Source of the DNA: Anisakis pegreffii | Lineage: Eukaryota; Nematoda; Chromadorea; Rhabditida; Anisakidae | DNA: 64,000 bases | NCBI GenBank assembly: GCA_035041965.1 | Contig: JAPYMA010000792.1 | Span: forward strand, 155,576-219,575 | Direction: 5' to 3' | Shown: positions 1-11,778 of the stretch, in pieces | How positions within the stretch are numbered: position 1 is the stretch's first letter | How the letters are laid out: each line of letters opens with the position of its first letter | The notes under the pieces: generated by a model | The model's database searches: none | What the model was told of the DNA's origin: nothing | The model's input: only the letters and a program-made list of their open reading frames with translations | Translations under genes and position numbers: made by a program

Positions 1-214
1 AATGTACGTGATTTGATGACCGCCGTCCATATGATCATTGTCACTGATCCGAACTCGCGAACGAACTTGTAATGCCAGAGGAAAGTAACTGCCAGAGCAG
101 AGCGTTTTGATTTCGGATGAGCCAAGTCTGGTAGTAACGGTCTTACTGGCTCAGTGGCTTTTATTATTAACTTAAAGATTCTTGTGATTTCGAAGGTGAA
201 CGTGATTATTTTAG

Positions 215-2237
215 AAATTAGAGAGTGAAATTACATCGAGTGAATTTCTACATGACAGTTTATCAAGGCAAAAAGCTTGTGCTGTTGTGACAGGCGCGAG
301 TGGGACTATTGGTATAGAAGTACGTAAGTGTGTTGTAAATTTAAAAGTTTATCGCTCTACGCTGGAATCGTATTATTCGAGATGTATTTATCAACGATGC
401 TATCAGTTCTATGTATTTATTTCAGCAGTACATAAACGTTTCAAAATGCTAATCCACAGTTCGTGATCTCGATCAAATTTGATTCAAATTGAACAAAATA
501 ATGAAGTCAATATTCACTTCAATGCTCATCTCTTCGATACTCCATATGCCTTTATTCAGATCGTTCGACTGCTCTTGAAACTTGGGTTTCGAGTTGAAGC
601 ATTAGCTGATCAAGAAGGCGATTTGCTAACAGTGGAAGACAGTGAACGTCTCAATGCTCATATCTTCGATATCTCCGATTTTGAGAAGGTCATTTTCCCT
701 GTTGCTCATCCATCTTTTATCAGTTTCAAATGCTCTTTCTGATCGAATAACACAAAGATAGTTTAAGGTGAAGATGGCTGTCGATGAAATCAGAACAGCT
801 GCACCGAATGGAGTCAGTTTAATAGTTTGCAATGCCGGAGTTATGCTCCATCCGTATAAGGTTCGTCAATAAATTCGAATTCTTGACAAAAACACCATTC
901 TACGCAGCTTTCCATTCGTATGATCACATACACAGTCGAGCTGTGCTTAAACTAAACCAATAATTACGAGTGAGATAAGCAACCGTATAAGACTCTGAAT
1001 GAACCTTTGTTGTATCTAAATATTTGACAGGTGAACCGGTGGGGATATGAGCACCATATGGCTGTCAATGTGCTGTCGCATGCACTGCTCGTTGATCTGC
1101 TTCTTTCACACATCGAACCCATTCATCACCAGTTGCGTATCGTTTTTGTATCCTCAACAACTGCTCATGCTGGCTATATTGATCCAAAAGTTCCACTCAG
1201 TAGGGATATGCTTTCATTTTTAAAATTTTGTCAATCATTCATGCACAACAAACAAAACTGGATGAATAAACGGACTGTTGTCACAGTTGTTTATTTTGAC
1301 TTAGTGTTCATATGAACTCGTTTAGCGTTTTTAATTTGTTGTTTGTTCAGAAGATCTCTTCAATCGATATGTTAACGGTTATCAAGCATATGCTGATTCA
1401 AAGCTTTTGGTTGCATTCTATGCTGAGGAGCTGCATCAGTAAGTTTTGTTTCAAGCAAACCAATAATGTTACATTGAAGGAGACTCTATAGTTGTCGACG
1501 ATTAAAAAGTATAGTTTCAAAATCAAAACCAATCTTATTTTGTATTTTTTGTTCCAGTTCTTCATCAAAACCGATAAAACTTGCCGGGAAGCTCGAAATG
1601 CTCGAGAATTTTCAAACACCTTGGAACATTTTAGTTATCTTCTCGAGCAGTGTAGTGATCGATCCGGAGGTGATAATGATAGTGAAACTGATTGGATAAA
1701 AGTATGTTCTGTGCATCCTGGTTGTGTATCTGGTGGTCTCTACAGATACACCTGTTATCCTTTCAGGGTGTTAATCAACCGAATTTTGCCATCATTTCTA
1801 AGGTTGGGTTTGTTTTCTAAAAAAGTTGTTTTTGTTATTTTCGTAACCTTTTGAGTTGTATGTTCTTATTCGATTATGACATATTGACTCCGAAGTAGAA
1901 GTTTACTAGAATTCTGTGACCGTGTTTTAAAATGTTAGTTGAATTCGTCGACAGCTTCGGTATGTAAGTACTACACTGTGAATTTTAATATCAGCACACT
2001 GAAGTGAAAATTCCGTTTTTTCTGGTTTCATCATTCTATTTCCTTGTAAATTCTCAGAGTTCTCATTTTAGAAGTGCATCAGTTTCTGCTCTTGAAGTGC
2101 TTGCCACAGTGTTCAGTGATCATCTGAAGGGAGGCTCTTATTACGAGCGTATGGAGCCAGTCAGGCTGAAAGCTGAAATACCTCATACAACAAGACAAAA
2201 AGTTTTTGAACTCATCAGACAAGCTATTAAAATCTGA
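215..2237 (+). CDS. Short-chain dehydrogenase/reductase (SDR), 5' end outside window
   Basis: NAD(P)-dependent oxidoreductase of the classical SDR family, nearest in style to DHRS/retinol-dehydrogenase-type enzymes; the substrate cannot be told. Seven exons fit in phase: 215-319, 560-688, 768-860, 1031-1199, 1351-1438, 1656-1802, 2072-2237, giving 298 codons and a stop. The exons carry, in order, the nucleotide-binding TGASGTIG, the NAG motif (in VCNAGVM), the helix-4 Asn (MAVNVL), the strand-5 VSS with catalytic Ser, the catalytic YADSK (YxxxK), and HPG. The first exon opens at an acceptor (TTTTAG) with no in-frame ATG, and the window itself opens on a donor-like GTACGT, so the start codon lies upstream. 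The 1656 acceptor was chosen because it restores phase and a normal family length; an acceptor at 1558 would break the frame. Family is firm, substrate unknown. Confidence 0.9.
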
Positions 2238-2550
2238 TCATATATCTGAAATTTTACGATTGCTCAAGTTGTTTCTGATCTAATTGTCTGTAAAAACATG
2301 TTTCTGAATCGATTGCACGTAAACAAACGATTATAACAGTGATCGAAAGCATTTATGTTTACAAAGATGAATATCACTGAGGCAAGTTGTCAGGGACAAC
2401 TGTCCGACGGGTATTTATTCGGGTTCAGTTGCCTCCGGAGGCAGTTGTCCGGATACCGAGAAACTGATTATGTATAGAATGAGAAAGAGAAGTGATAAGT
2501 GAATGATCGACGACTGAAATGTCAAGAATCACTTGGTAGGGCACTGTCTG
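2238..2550. other. Tail-to-tail intergenic gap
   Basis: Gap between the 3' ends of the convergent SDR and phosphoserine phosphatase genes. The only structure seen is a 14-bp perfect palindrome at 2430-2443 (TGCCTCCGGAGGCA) with related CAACTGTCCG and CAGTTGTCCG words on either side (about 2397-2452), making a GC-richer patch. No AATAAA signal is evident for either gene. Confidence 0.6.
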
Positions 2551-4491
2551 CTAAAGTAACTGTCTTCGAAGAGTATCGAAGTCGTATACTAACCATGGAG
2601 CACCCTTCCTAACACTATCACGAACCTGCAATTTTACATACAACAGTTGCAATCTTAGAAAATTGAACATTCTTCGTCCTGATTCTAAAAAGTTTTGTGA
2701 GTTCGAAAACTTGAAGTCTTTTACCTGATTACCGCCGAATCCAATGAACGTATCCGCTGGTGGCGAAGCTTCCATATCAGTTGCGCCATCGCCAATCATC
2801 ACTAGGTTCTCGTAGCCCATCCTAGAAGGATTATCACTTGGGTGACTTTGAAACTGATGTTTGAAAGCAGCTAGATTGCATCATATAGTTTTACCTACCT
2901 GCGTTTTAGGAGACCACAAACACCGGCTTTACCGACTGTCTTTGAACCTGAATCGCTCGTTAGTTCGTTTGTATCAAAACCAGCATAAGCACCGTTCCTA
3001 TCGAAAAGAATTTCATTTCCGAACACGTTCTCTCTCGGAATTTTTAGCAGACGTGCGATTGGCATTATCAGAGGACGAAATCCACCTGATACCTGAAACA
3101 ACAAAGCTTGAATTAGATCTGAATGAAAAAAACTATCAAATACAACAATTAAAACTAGCGAACGATTTCCTGGAACAGAAAAAGAAGGATTTGTGGAACA
3201 GACTATCTGTCTACAGTGTCAGCTAATTGGTGTTGTTATAGTAGGACTCAAAGAGATGGTGTGGTGCTTCGTGTCATCGTTTTAAAATGGTAATGTTACA
3301 GTTTTCACGGAAAAATGATTCATGCACGAAACCTTACCATATCTTCTTCTATAATTCCTTTTCTCTTCAGCAACTATCCCTATCCTCCCTCAATGTCTCC
3401 TTAAAAAATCGGGGAATTGATATTTTCTGAGTGTTTGCTATTCAACGAACTGCGCGATCTACCTTTCCAACAAGATTGAACCTACGATGTAAACGTCAAC
3501 TTGACGTCTTCGCAATTCGGCAACAAGTTCAACAATTCCAGGAGTGACTCGAGGTGGATGCTTGCGAGCGAACGCCTCAACTTGCTTCAACGTTGGTCGC
3601 ATTATATTCAACCGCTTCGTTAGCGACTCTCGAAATGTCATTGAGCCATTCATTGCGATTTGTGTACATTTCGCTATCTCTTCACCAACACCCAAAAACG
3701 CGGCCAATTCATCGATTAGTTCATCCTGAATTATGCAAATTCAATAATGGGTTCTTTTCGATAGCACGGTCCCTTCGGATGGGTGACTAAGATCCCAGGC
3801 GTTAGGCAATGCCCGGGATTTGCTCTGGCTAAGATTTTCATGGGGAGTTACAATAAAGATCAAGAATTCGACGAAGTTTCAGGTTCATTTTACGCCTTAT
3901 TTTGACTAATACTTAAATAGCCCTTAAATAGCCAAACATATAATTGAATCGATGTACCTGACATATAGTTGAGTCGACATCAAAACATACAGCATCTGCA
4001 TTTTGCCATATTCTTTTCGCGGTGTTCTCACGTTCCAATTCATTCTTATCGTTCACTAAAGAGAACGCAGTACGAGCAGCTGATGAAGGTAACTGGTTTT
4101 GTTGTGGTATTCCTGGACCCATTGTTGAGGTTATTGCACTCGATTGAGCTGTAGAATTTATGAGCAATGAGAAGGGAACTGAAAATTATTTGTTTTCAAT
4201 TCCTCGTTTCTTCATAAATTCAATTTCAGAACATTTCGAATTGTCTGTAGTCTTTTGAAGTGCTAATTTATACAACATACGTTTTATGTGACGAATATTG
4301 CAACACGCGATTATTCGTATCAATCGATTCCAACGAAGACTCACCAGTGGTATGTTGGTTCTTAGAAAGACGTAACGAGTGAAAAGGAATGAAGTCGTTG
4401 TTAGAGTTCAGTGAATTGTGCTCCTACCTGAAAATGGAGATGAAATACTGATGGTGAGGAACACTGTGAGGAACGGCGTACGATAGTTCAT
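2551..4491 (-). CDS. psph: Phosphoserine phosphatase
   Basis: HAD-superfamily enzyme that hydrolyses O-phosphoserine to serine, the last step of serine synthesis. Exons (5' to 3' on the minus strand): 4491-4428, 4178-3958, 3725-3486, 3092-2899, 2821-2725, 2625-2551; 296 codons with phase kept throughout. Motif I is FDVDST (Asp88 nucleophile, Asp90), then the cap with DELIDELAAF, motif II SGGFR (from residue 177), YAGFD, and motif IV IGDGATDMEA followed by PPADTFIGFGGN, all closely like the animal enzyme. The second exon has no in-frame ATG before Met41. I therefore added the upstream ATG exon at 4491, which joins in phase and encodes a hydrophobic, signal-like leader. The alternative start is ATG at 4132 (256 aa). 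The tail after GGN is short and is encoded by the last exon. Function is very sure; the N-terminus is less so. Confidence 0.94.
3766..3850. other. GC-rich patch inside phosphoserine phosphatase intron 2
   Basis: A stretch of unusually high GC for an intron, with an imperfect hairpin (ATCCCAGGC pairing with GCCCGGGAT around positions 3790-3820). No open frame, tRNA box or known RNA was recognised. It may be the tail of a decayed repeat. Confidence 0.35.
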
Positions 4492-5109
4492 CAGCGCATA
4501 GTCGACGACAGTTTTTCAGTAGGCGGCGGATAGAACAAATGCGACAATAATCATGTTTTCAGAAAGCTTGTTTTTGTTTTAAAGACTGTTTGCTGCAAAC
4601 TGAATGTGACAAGTTTTCCATCTTCATCGCTAGCAATCGTTGAATGCAATTTACCGGACGCGAACGTTTGGTAGTAAGTCAATGGAATAAATGTAAAATA
4701 GTGTAAGTGACAGCAAATCGAGGAAGCATATGTAGATTCTTTGCAAGCAAGCGTCGTAGATTAGTTTGACATTTATTCACCAAATTTATTCTTCTGGTGA
4801 TGTCAGTTCTGATTGAGAATTTATTCACCGTCGAAAATTGTTTAAAATGTCATTTAACACTGATGGTGTTGCAAACGAATTGTTATGAAGCACAATGAAT
4901 GTGCTCAATTGTCGATGAAACAGCATCGATTGCACCGCATTGCGATCGTTAGTGAATGTTTATGACGCTCATCACAACAGATTGTAGCATTGTGCCTACT
5001 GTCGTTCAGTTACTTTACAAATGATAAACACATTATCATCGTCACTGCATTTGTTCTAATGCAATTTACGTTCAGCTGTTGAACTAGAACAAAAACTTTA
5101 TGCTAATGC

Positions 5110-5158
5110 CTATTAAACATTCGTTCGTAATGAAGCGTTACGAACGAATGTTTAATAG
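5110..5158. repeat. Perfect 21-bp inverted repeat with 7-bp loop
   Basis: Arms 5110-5130 and 5138-5158 are exact reverse complements (they begin CTATTAAACATTCG) around the loop TGAAGCG. Outside the arms, TTATGCT (5098-5104) and AGCATAA (5163-5169) extend the pairing after a short mismatch. The layout suits a foldback element or a small hairpin RNA; no family recognised. Confidence 0.9.
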
Positions 5159-8100
5159 ACAAGAGCATAAATGTTTTTTTCAGTTGACAGTAGGATTCAG
5201 GATTATCACTGAAATAGGCCATGTGAATGCAATAGAGCCGTTCAACTCAAAGCGGATTCTGAAATCAGTTTGAGCAGTTTGCATTACAAGAATTAAGAAA
5301 ATCGTGCGTAAAGTATGAAAGAAACAGCTCAAACGTCATTGAAATCAGTGATTGAACATCATTCACCGGGCTTTGCTGCTGCATGATGTCGAAACATAAT
5401 CCTATGAAATGACCGAAAGATAACTCGGAAGATCACGAAAAAGTCGAATGAGAAAATCGTGTGAAACATGTGGATGAAAACATTGACTAATGAAAGATGA
5501 TGGCATAACTTTTGATTCTTTGTATTAGACTTGGCCAATGCCAAATGGCATACTTGTACATACGGAAACGACAATGTTTTATGGTATGCTCGAAGAAATT
5601 CACCACCAATTCATTAGATTCGATCATACAACGACAGTAATAATATAGACAAGCGGTGGTGAAGCTGATTGCTCACAGAAATGATCTCAAGAACTACCAT
5701 AAGACTTCGTCGTTTCCATATGTACAAGTGTGTCATTTGGCATCAAACAGATGTTACCGAAATTAGGCAGATTTGATGGGTTGTGATCGCTTGCTCTTAT
5801 TTAGGCAGACATCTACGATAACTCATTTCATTGTGTGAACAATTTACTGCCCATCTCTGATTCATAAATCATTTGAGGAAAGATGCGATGATGATAATAA
5901 ATTGTCGAACAGCCCACCGCTTATGAGTAAGAAAGGTGTGAGCCAAAAAAGATTGCAGGGCATGTTGTGCAAGCAGCTGTGAGAGGTCGATCAATCAACG
6001 TACTCATGTAAAACGATGTGACGTCAAATGGACACTCGATTGGAATGAGCCTAAAACCATCAGCAGCGATGGCAGTGCATTAGGAGAGAATCGAATTCTC
6101 TGAGTAATGCCAATGGATGTTAGTTTGTCACGATAACATTACAACGTGGATTTTGAATCGCTACTCGTGTTCGAACACTGGTGATTAGTGAGCATGATGC
6201 GATCGAATAAGCGAACTATTCATCAGTTACAACTCATCGAAGCTGTCAAGTTCCATTTATCAACACTGAATCGAGCTTTCAAGGCAATGTCATACACATT
6301 CATTGATGAACGAAACTCTTTTTCTTTGAACAAAATATAATCGCTTTTAAATAGAATGAAGAATGCAGAAATAGCGATGACCTTAACTTCACAGGAAATC
6401 ATAGAACCAGTTCCCTTAGGATGATACCTTCGGAGTATTCCTTCAGCACTGTTAAAACATTTCAGTAGCTCTTGATACGTAATGAAGTTATAAATAAAAC
6501 AACGAGTTTGTTTCAGTGATGTCAAGTGCAAGTAAGTTCATGTGATTTAGAAGGAATAACAGGTTCCATGAAGGTAAGATAGAAATGGAAAGAGTCCGAA
6601 CGAGATTTTTGTCAAATTAGTTCCTCGTTCGAAAAACTTCGGGCAAAAACTTCAGTTATTATTGCCGACTGAGAAAATTGACGAAATTTTTCATGAACGT
6701 CCATTATAAAAATTCCAGCAGCAACAGATTTCTTATTGATGATCAGATTTTGAGATCATGGAAATAAAACGTGATTACAACATCTTTCTCTAATGGGAAT
6801 GCAAATAAACTTCTCGATGATGGAAGGATAGTTGGAATCGTGAAGGATATAATTATAGCCATAACAGATTTATTAGGTCAGTGCATATTGCTCACTGGAT
6901 ACACACACAACAAAGTCTTTGGATTGTGCGTACGAATATGAAGATCATCAAAAATTTGTCGAGTTTCTGTTGCTTGGGCATGATGCAATGAAATGATAAT
7001 GAGCGACATCGCTTTGGCAATTCTTAACTGGCAACCAATATTTGTGACGTTTCAAAAATTATTACCTGTAGGATGATAGACCTCTTGAAGTGGTTCACAG
7101 ACGTTCTATGCTAGTTTCTGATGGAAATGGTTAAAAAATTCAGACTGCTTCGAACATGTGAACCAGCTGATTGCGTATAAAATGAGGAAAGCCCTTCGTG
7201 TGACGAGCTCAGTTCAAAACCGATAGAATAAAACAGTTGCTTAAGGGCGTAAACAGCTGCTAGCTATCGAATGGCACACAAGCACAAGTGAATGCGTCAC
7301 ACAGCAACATAAACCGATCGATATTCAAAATAAAATAAGCTATTCTTAGTTAATTTTAAGGTTTTTGTATGCTTTTGTAAATCGTTTCAGTGCTTGTGAA
7401 GCATATGCTGCTCATCTCAAACGTAAATCACGAGAAGTGAACCGACAAACGCTAAAACACATAACAATTAGCTTGATAACGCAAGGAAAGGACCCAAGAT
7501 CAACAGTTTAAGAAAAAAGTTGCTTCGTAGCTGAAAAGAAGTAGGGAAGTCCGCCACAAATGAAATTTGCACACGAACGGGTTCTTGCAAGAAGCTGATG
7601 ACAAGAAAGATTTTCTATGAGAAAACGAATGCAAAATATTGGTCGCTATCACAACTCACCATCGCCATTCGTTTGCAACAGAAAGTGAATGAAATCGCAA
7701 AAAACAACTTCAGAATATTGTTGAATGCTATGAACTAAGCTTTCTGCTTCAGTCTATAAACACAACGGAGGTACGTCACTGAAGGATACCAAATAAACTT
7801 CTTTTTGAAGCATCACTTGAGTTATTCACATGAAGAAACAGGTTGGCAGGTGCATGTTCGTTCCACTTATAACAACTGCTGACCTCAAGTTTGCGCTCAT
7901 CTATGTGGTATGAGTCGAAATCGTAATGATTTCTATCGAAAAAGCGTTATCAGAGTGAATAAATGGCAAGGCATAAACAAATGAAAACTTTTCATTGAAA
8001 CGATAGCAAAATAAGCGAACATTAACCCTTCCCTTTCGGTTTGTGCCCCTAGCTTTAGTGACATTTGTTTATCGTGTCCGACACAGCAACGATGCCATGT

Positions 8101-8186
8101 TTGTTTGTCGAGTAGCGATGAGCATGGTGGATATAGCAAAATATGGAGGGAATACGTTTACTGAGAGAAATGATGGGAAATGCACC

Positions 8187-8220
<34 letters not shown>
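8187..8220. repeat. (ATA)n microsatellite
   Basis: About eleven uninterrupted ATA triplets. They are followed directly by a GC-richer segment (8221-8280) beginning CCGGCAGGCC, which makes a sharp compositional edge. Confidence 0.95.
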
Positions 8221-8221
<1 letters not shown>

Positions 8222-10021
8222 CGGCAGGCCATACTCGTGCTATCTGCCTTATACATTCAGATAACTCTTCGAGGGGTTCCCCTCTCCGATTAAACTAATG
8301 CAGTAATTATCTCGATCGGTGATATTGTCGAATAACGAAGATATAACAGCGATGTTGACCGAAATGCACTCAACGGAACTGATAATGAGAATGTTATCAA
8401 TGATTATGAAAAGCGAATGTCAATGATTCTAGCAAGGTCAAAGATTCTAGCACTTCGATCACTCATCAATTTTGTCGCTTATTCACTCTCTTTGATTTAG
8501 CTGATGTGAGTTTGACTGCTTCTTTTGCTGAAAGATGTTCAAGATGAGTCGACCTCTTTTCAAACGGTGTCATTATACGGAAAGTGGAAGTGGAGGGGAT
8601 TTGTGTTGGTTCTTAGACTTGCAGAATATCTCATAAAAATCCCGCTGATCATTCGTGATTTTGCATCCTAACAATTTGTTTGAATTGGATATGGAGTATC
8701 TGCACAGTCTGAAGCTAACATCACAGAATTGAGACGATAGATTTGTTTGATAGTTATGAATACTTTTCGACATGAATCTCTCACTCATATAAAGGATTCA
8801 TTCAGTCGTTCATAATAATGAGTAATATTTCACCGATGCCGTACTTCTGCACTCACCATTAGAGTGAGAACAAGTTGCGTTGATTAACTTTTTTGTTAGT
8901 GAATCCTATGAAGAACACGTGCAAAGAATCATCAGTTCATTATGAAAATCATGCATCAGATGGAGTTGATTTCTTTCAAACGAAGAAAGATAAGAGGAAT
9001 GACGTATACATACAAGATAAACATAATCCCAGGACCCACAAAACTTCGAATCTAACATGAGTTCGCGAGGTGCCTTAAGCAATCGACATCAGTAAGCTCA
9101 ATTTACCTCTAACCTAGGAGCTATCATTGACATTCTTAATGTATAACCTGGTATTTCTCAGTTTGATCGTAGAAAGAATATAAACAGAACAATGAATAGA
9201 AACAACTGTCTTTTTGTTTCACTTGCAAAAGAAACCACTTAAAATTATAATTTAAACACTGAGAGCAAGTAACAAATAAGGAAATATTTATACTCAGAAA
9301 TGGGAGTATTTGAAGTGACATATGAGCAAGTTGACATTTGCATGTCTCCGAAGAACACGATCATGGCAATATCATGAAAATTTGGAAGCGTTCTAATGAA
9401 TGCATTTGAAGGGTTGTAATGACTGAGAAAAAGAATACATAAACGATACACAGTGAATTGCGTGCCATTGGTTCTGTTAATGATGCTCATCATATTTGAT
9501 TATTATTGATGTGTCCGTATAAACTGGAATCAGATTATCGAGATGGACGATACGATGAGAGGATGATGGCATTAAAATAAAACCGGTACATTAATAGACG
9601 AATGGAACGATTGATGAATGACAGTCGACGAGAGATGAACGTTTTGCAAAAATCGTTTGAGAACGAAGGAAGCTGTCATGATTACAGGAAAGAAACAAGG
9701 GATAAATATTTGAAAATTCTCCAGTATCTGAAATTATTGCTTATGAACTATTATTCATTTGATTTTTTTCGCTTTCGTGTATCGTTCCCTTGTTGGCCGT
9801 TTTATGCATCGCCATTCCTCACTCTACGTGTGCATGAATCCCGATCCCCTTCTCTCACTGACAATCAATCCTTTTTTGGCTAGAACTGAGAAAAATTGAT
9901 CTAGTGATCAAGAAACTTGATGTAAGCAGTTTATCGGTAATATCTTGTAAGCAAACAAGCGATTTCACAGAATTATTGCAGCATTATACAAAAATCGTAA
10001 AAAAGAATCAATTGACATCAT

Positions 10022-10027
10022 TTTATT
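10022..10027 (-). promoter_or_regulatory. Polyadenylation signal of the collagen gene
   Basis: AATAAA on the minus strand, 54 bases past the collagen stop codon, in the right place and orientation to serve as its poly(A) signal. Confidence 0.6.
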
Positions 10028-10081
10028 CGAAAAATCAGCTGTTGAATTGAAACTAGAATGGCTCGATATCCTTAAATAAGC

Positions 10082-11771
10082 TTATGCAACTAGTTTAGCC
10101 TTTGCTCGTCTCTGAGGGCAAGGACAGTAGGACGCATCCTCGCCAGGAGCTCCAGTAGATGCTGCAGCACCAGGGTGTCCATCATAACCATCTGGCCCCG
10201 GATCTCCACTGGAACCCGGAGGTCCTTGTGCTCCTTGAAATCCGTTGTTTCCTTCGTTACCGCTCGACCCGGGATATCCTTGTGGACCGGTCGGACCTCT
10301 TGGACCAGGTGTACCTGGTGAGCTTTGTTGACCAAGACTTCCGTCATTTCCAGCTGTACCCTTTTCGCCTCTTTCTCCATTCCTGCCATGCTCACCTGAA
10401 ACGAGTTCATATGAACAATGTGCAAGTAAACACCTCAGAGATAAATCGTTATTATCCACTAGCTGAGTACTGTTGCGAAGTCAGTAAAAGTGCACTGAAT
10501 CAGCTGAGTTGACTACGAGTTCCGGGACATTCTAAAATTAAAAACAAACCGGATGCACCGGATCGGCCAAGGATTCCGTCGAAACCACCATGACCTACAC
10601 TTCCGAACTCTCCAGGTGGTCCGATAGGGCCAGACGGACCAAGCTGTCCGGGAGGACCTGGAAAGAGCCATTTTGCAGTGCTAAGAGGTAAAGACAACGA
10701 TGCCATTTTGAGAAGATGGCATAAAAATTTAGGTGATTATCATTATAGTCTAGAAGTTTTGAATTATGGGCGCAAAGGCAATCAAAGTCCACACATCATT
10801 GTTCTACTGCATAGCAATAGCTTCACATCTTATCTATCATTCCGATAGATTCATATATTGCAAACAATAATTAACATCTAATTTCCAACCTGGATAACCC
10901 GCTGGTCCATTCGGGCATATGCGACAATTCAATTGAGTATCTGTAAGAACCGGCGCGGCATTTCCAGGTAATCCACGTGCGCCGCTATAGCCAGGTGAAC
11001 CGGGGCTGCCATGTTCACCTGGTACTCCAGCAACACCTGGACGGCCTGGTGGACAGGTATTGTCAGCGTTGCAGTCTGAAAAACCAGACAACATATTTGA
11101 TCTGCAGATTGAGCAAAAAACGAATTTTAGTGAGCAATACGTCTGATTTATCGCAGAATTGCTCCGATGTTTTCGGAAGAATCGATGGATCAAGAGAGTA
11201 TGATTATTGATAAATGTGATATGATTTGGTAAAATGTTTATTGATCATTCATTTAAGAAATATCTGTTCACTTACTACATTGGCCAGGTGCAGACAGTTG
11301 ACGTTTCTTCCTTAGGGCGATGCTAAATGTTGCATCATAGGAAGGATCTGCTCTTTTTCGCACCTCACTAAAGACGCCTCGTTGTAAGTCTTCAAATTCT
11401 TCCATATCCTGCGAACAGTTATTGTTTAAGAGATATTAGAAATATCACATTTAGTGTTACTTTTATTGAAAGCCTTTGGAATGCGGTCAGTAACGAATTA
11501 GCATGTCATTCGACTCGAAGAATAACGTCAAATTATCAAATCACATCTGACAGCAACGTTCACACAAACGGAACAATTGAGATTTTGATCGCTCTTTTCC
11601 AATGAGATGTTATTGTTTAGCACTGAGACATCAATGAAGAACACTAACCATTCGAATGTCATCTTGTATCGATGAGATCTTCACCCATAGTGATGGTAGA
11701 AAGATGCTACATGCCATCAAAGAAAGTAAGCTAAGGCCAACGGCCCCGTGTGCTGCCATTTTCGCATCCAT
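10082..11771 (-). CDS. Nematode cuticle collagen
   Basis: Structural protein of the cuticle. Exons: 11771-11649, 11408-11276, 11075-10890, 10657-10550, 10395-10082; 287 aa, phase consistent at all four junctions. The layout is that of the nematode cuticular collagens: a short cytoplasmic start, a hydrophobic signal-anchor (about residues 9-30, [20 protein letters not shown]), a linker with DMEEF and the subtilisin-like cleavage site RKKR (74-77), then a cysteine cluster (C85, C87, C93). The Gly-X-Y blocks follow, broken once by a non-repeating segment holding CRIC. They end at a short tail with YCPCP. Three of the four introns split a glycine or cysteine-region codon near Gly-X-Y block edges. 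The ATG at 11771 was chosen because an acceptor (CTGCAG) sits four bases upstream, as expected for a trans-spliced start. Expression is probably tied to moulting, by analogy only. The particular family member cannot be assigned. Confidence 0.97.
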
Positions 11772-11774
11772 ATT

Positions 11775-11778
11775 TCTG
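11775..11778 (-). promoter_or_regulatory. Likely trans-splice acceptor of collagen mRNA
   Basis: GCTGCAG followed by AAAT and then the ATG. No upstream exon was found, so this is read as a spliced-leader site. Inference from position only. Confidence 0.5.

Larger units (their letters stand above)
4492..10081. other. Gene-poor interval (5.6 kb)
   Basis: Upstream of the phosphoserine phosphatase gene and downstream of the collagen gene. I see no exon series that stays open across plausible splice sites. Contents noted separately: a long perfect hairpin at 5110-5158 and an (ATA)n run at 8187-8220. A 300-bp minus frame at 6223-6531 was read and not believed. Confidence 0.55.

Noticed and set aside
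1558..1655. Extending the SDR exon back to the TTCCAG acceptor at 1557.
   Set aside because: That acceptor puts the exon out of phase with the catalytic exon before it and would add about 33 residues not seen in the family.
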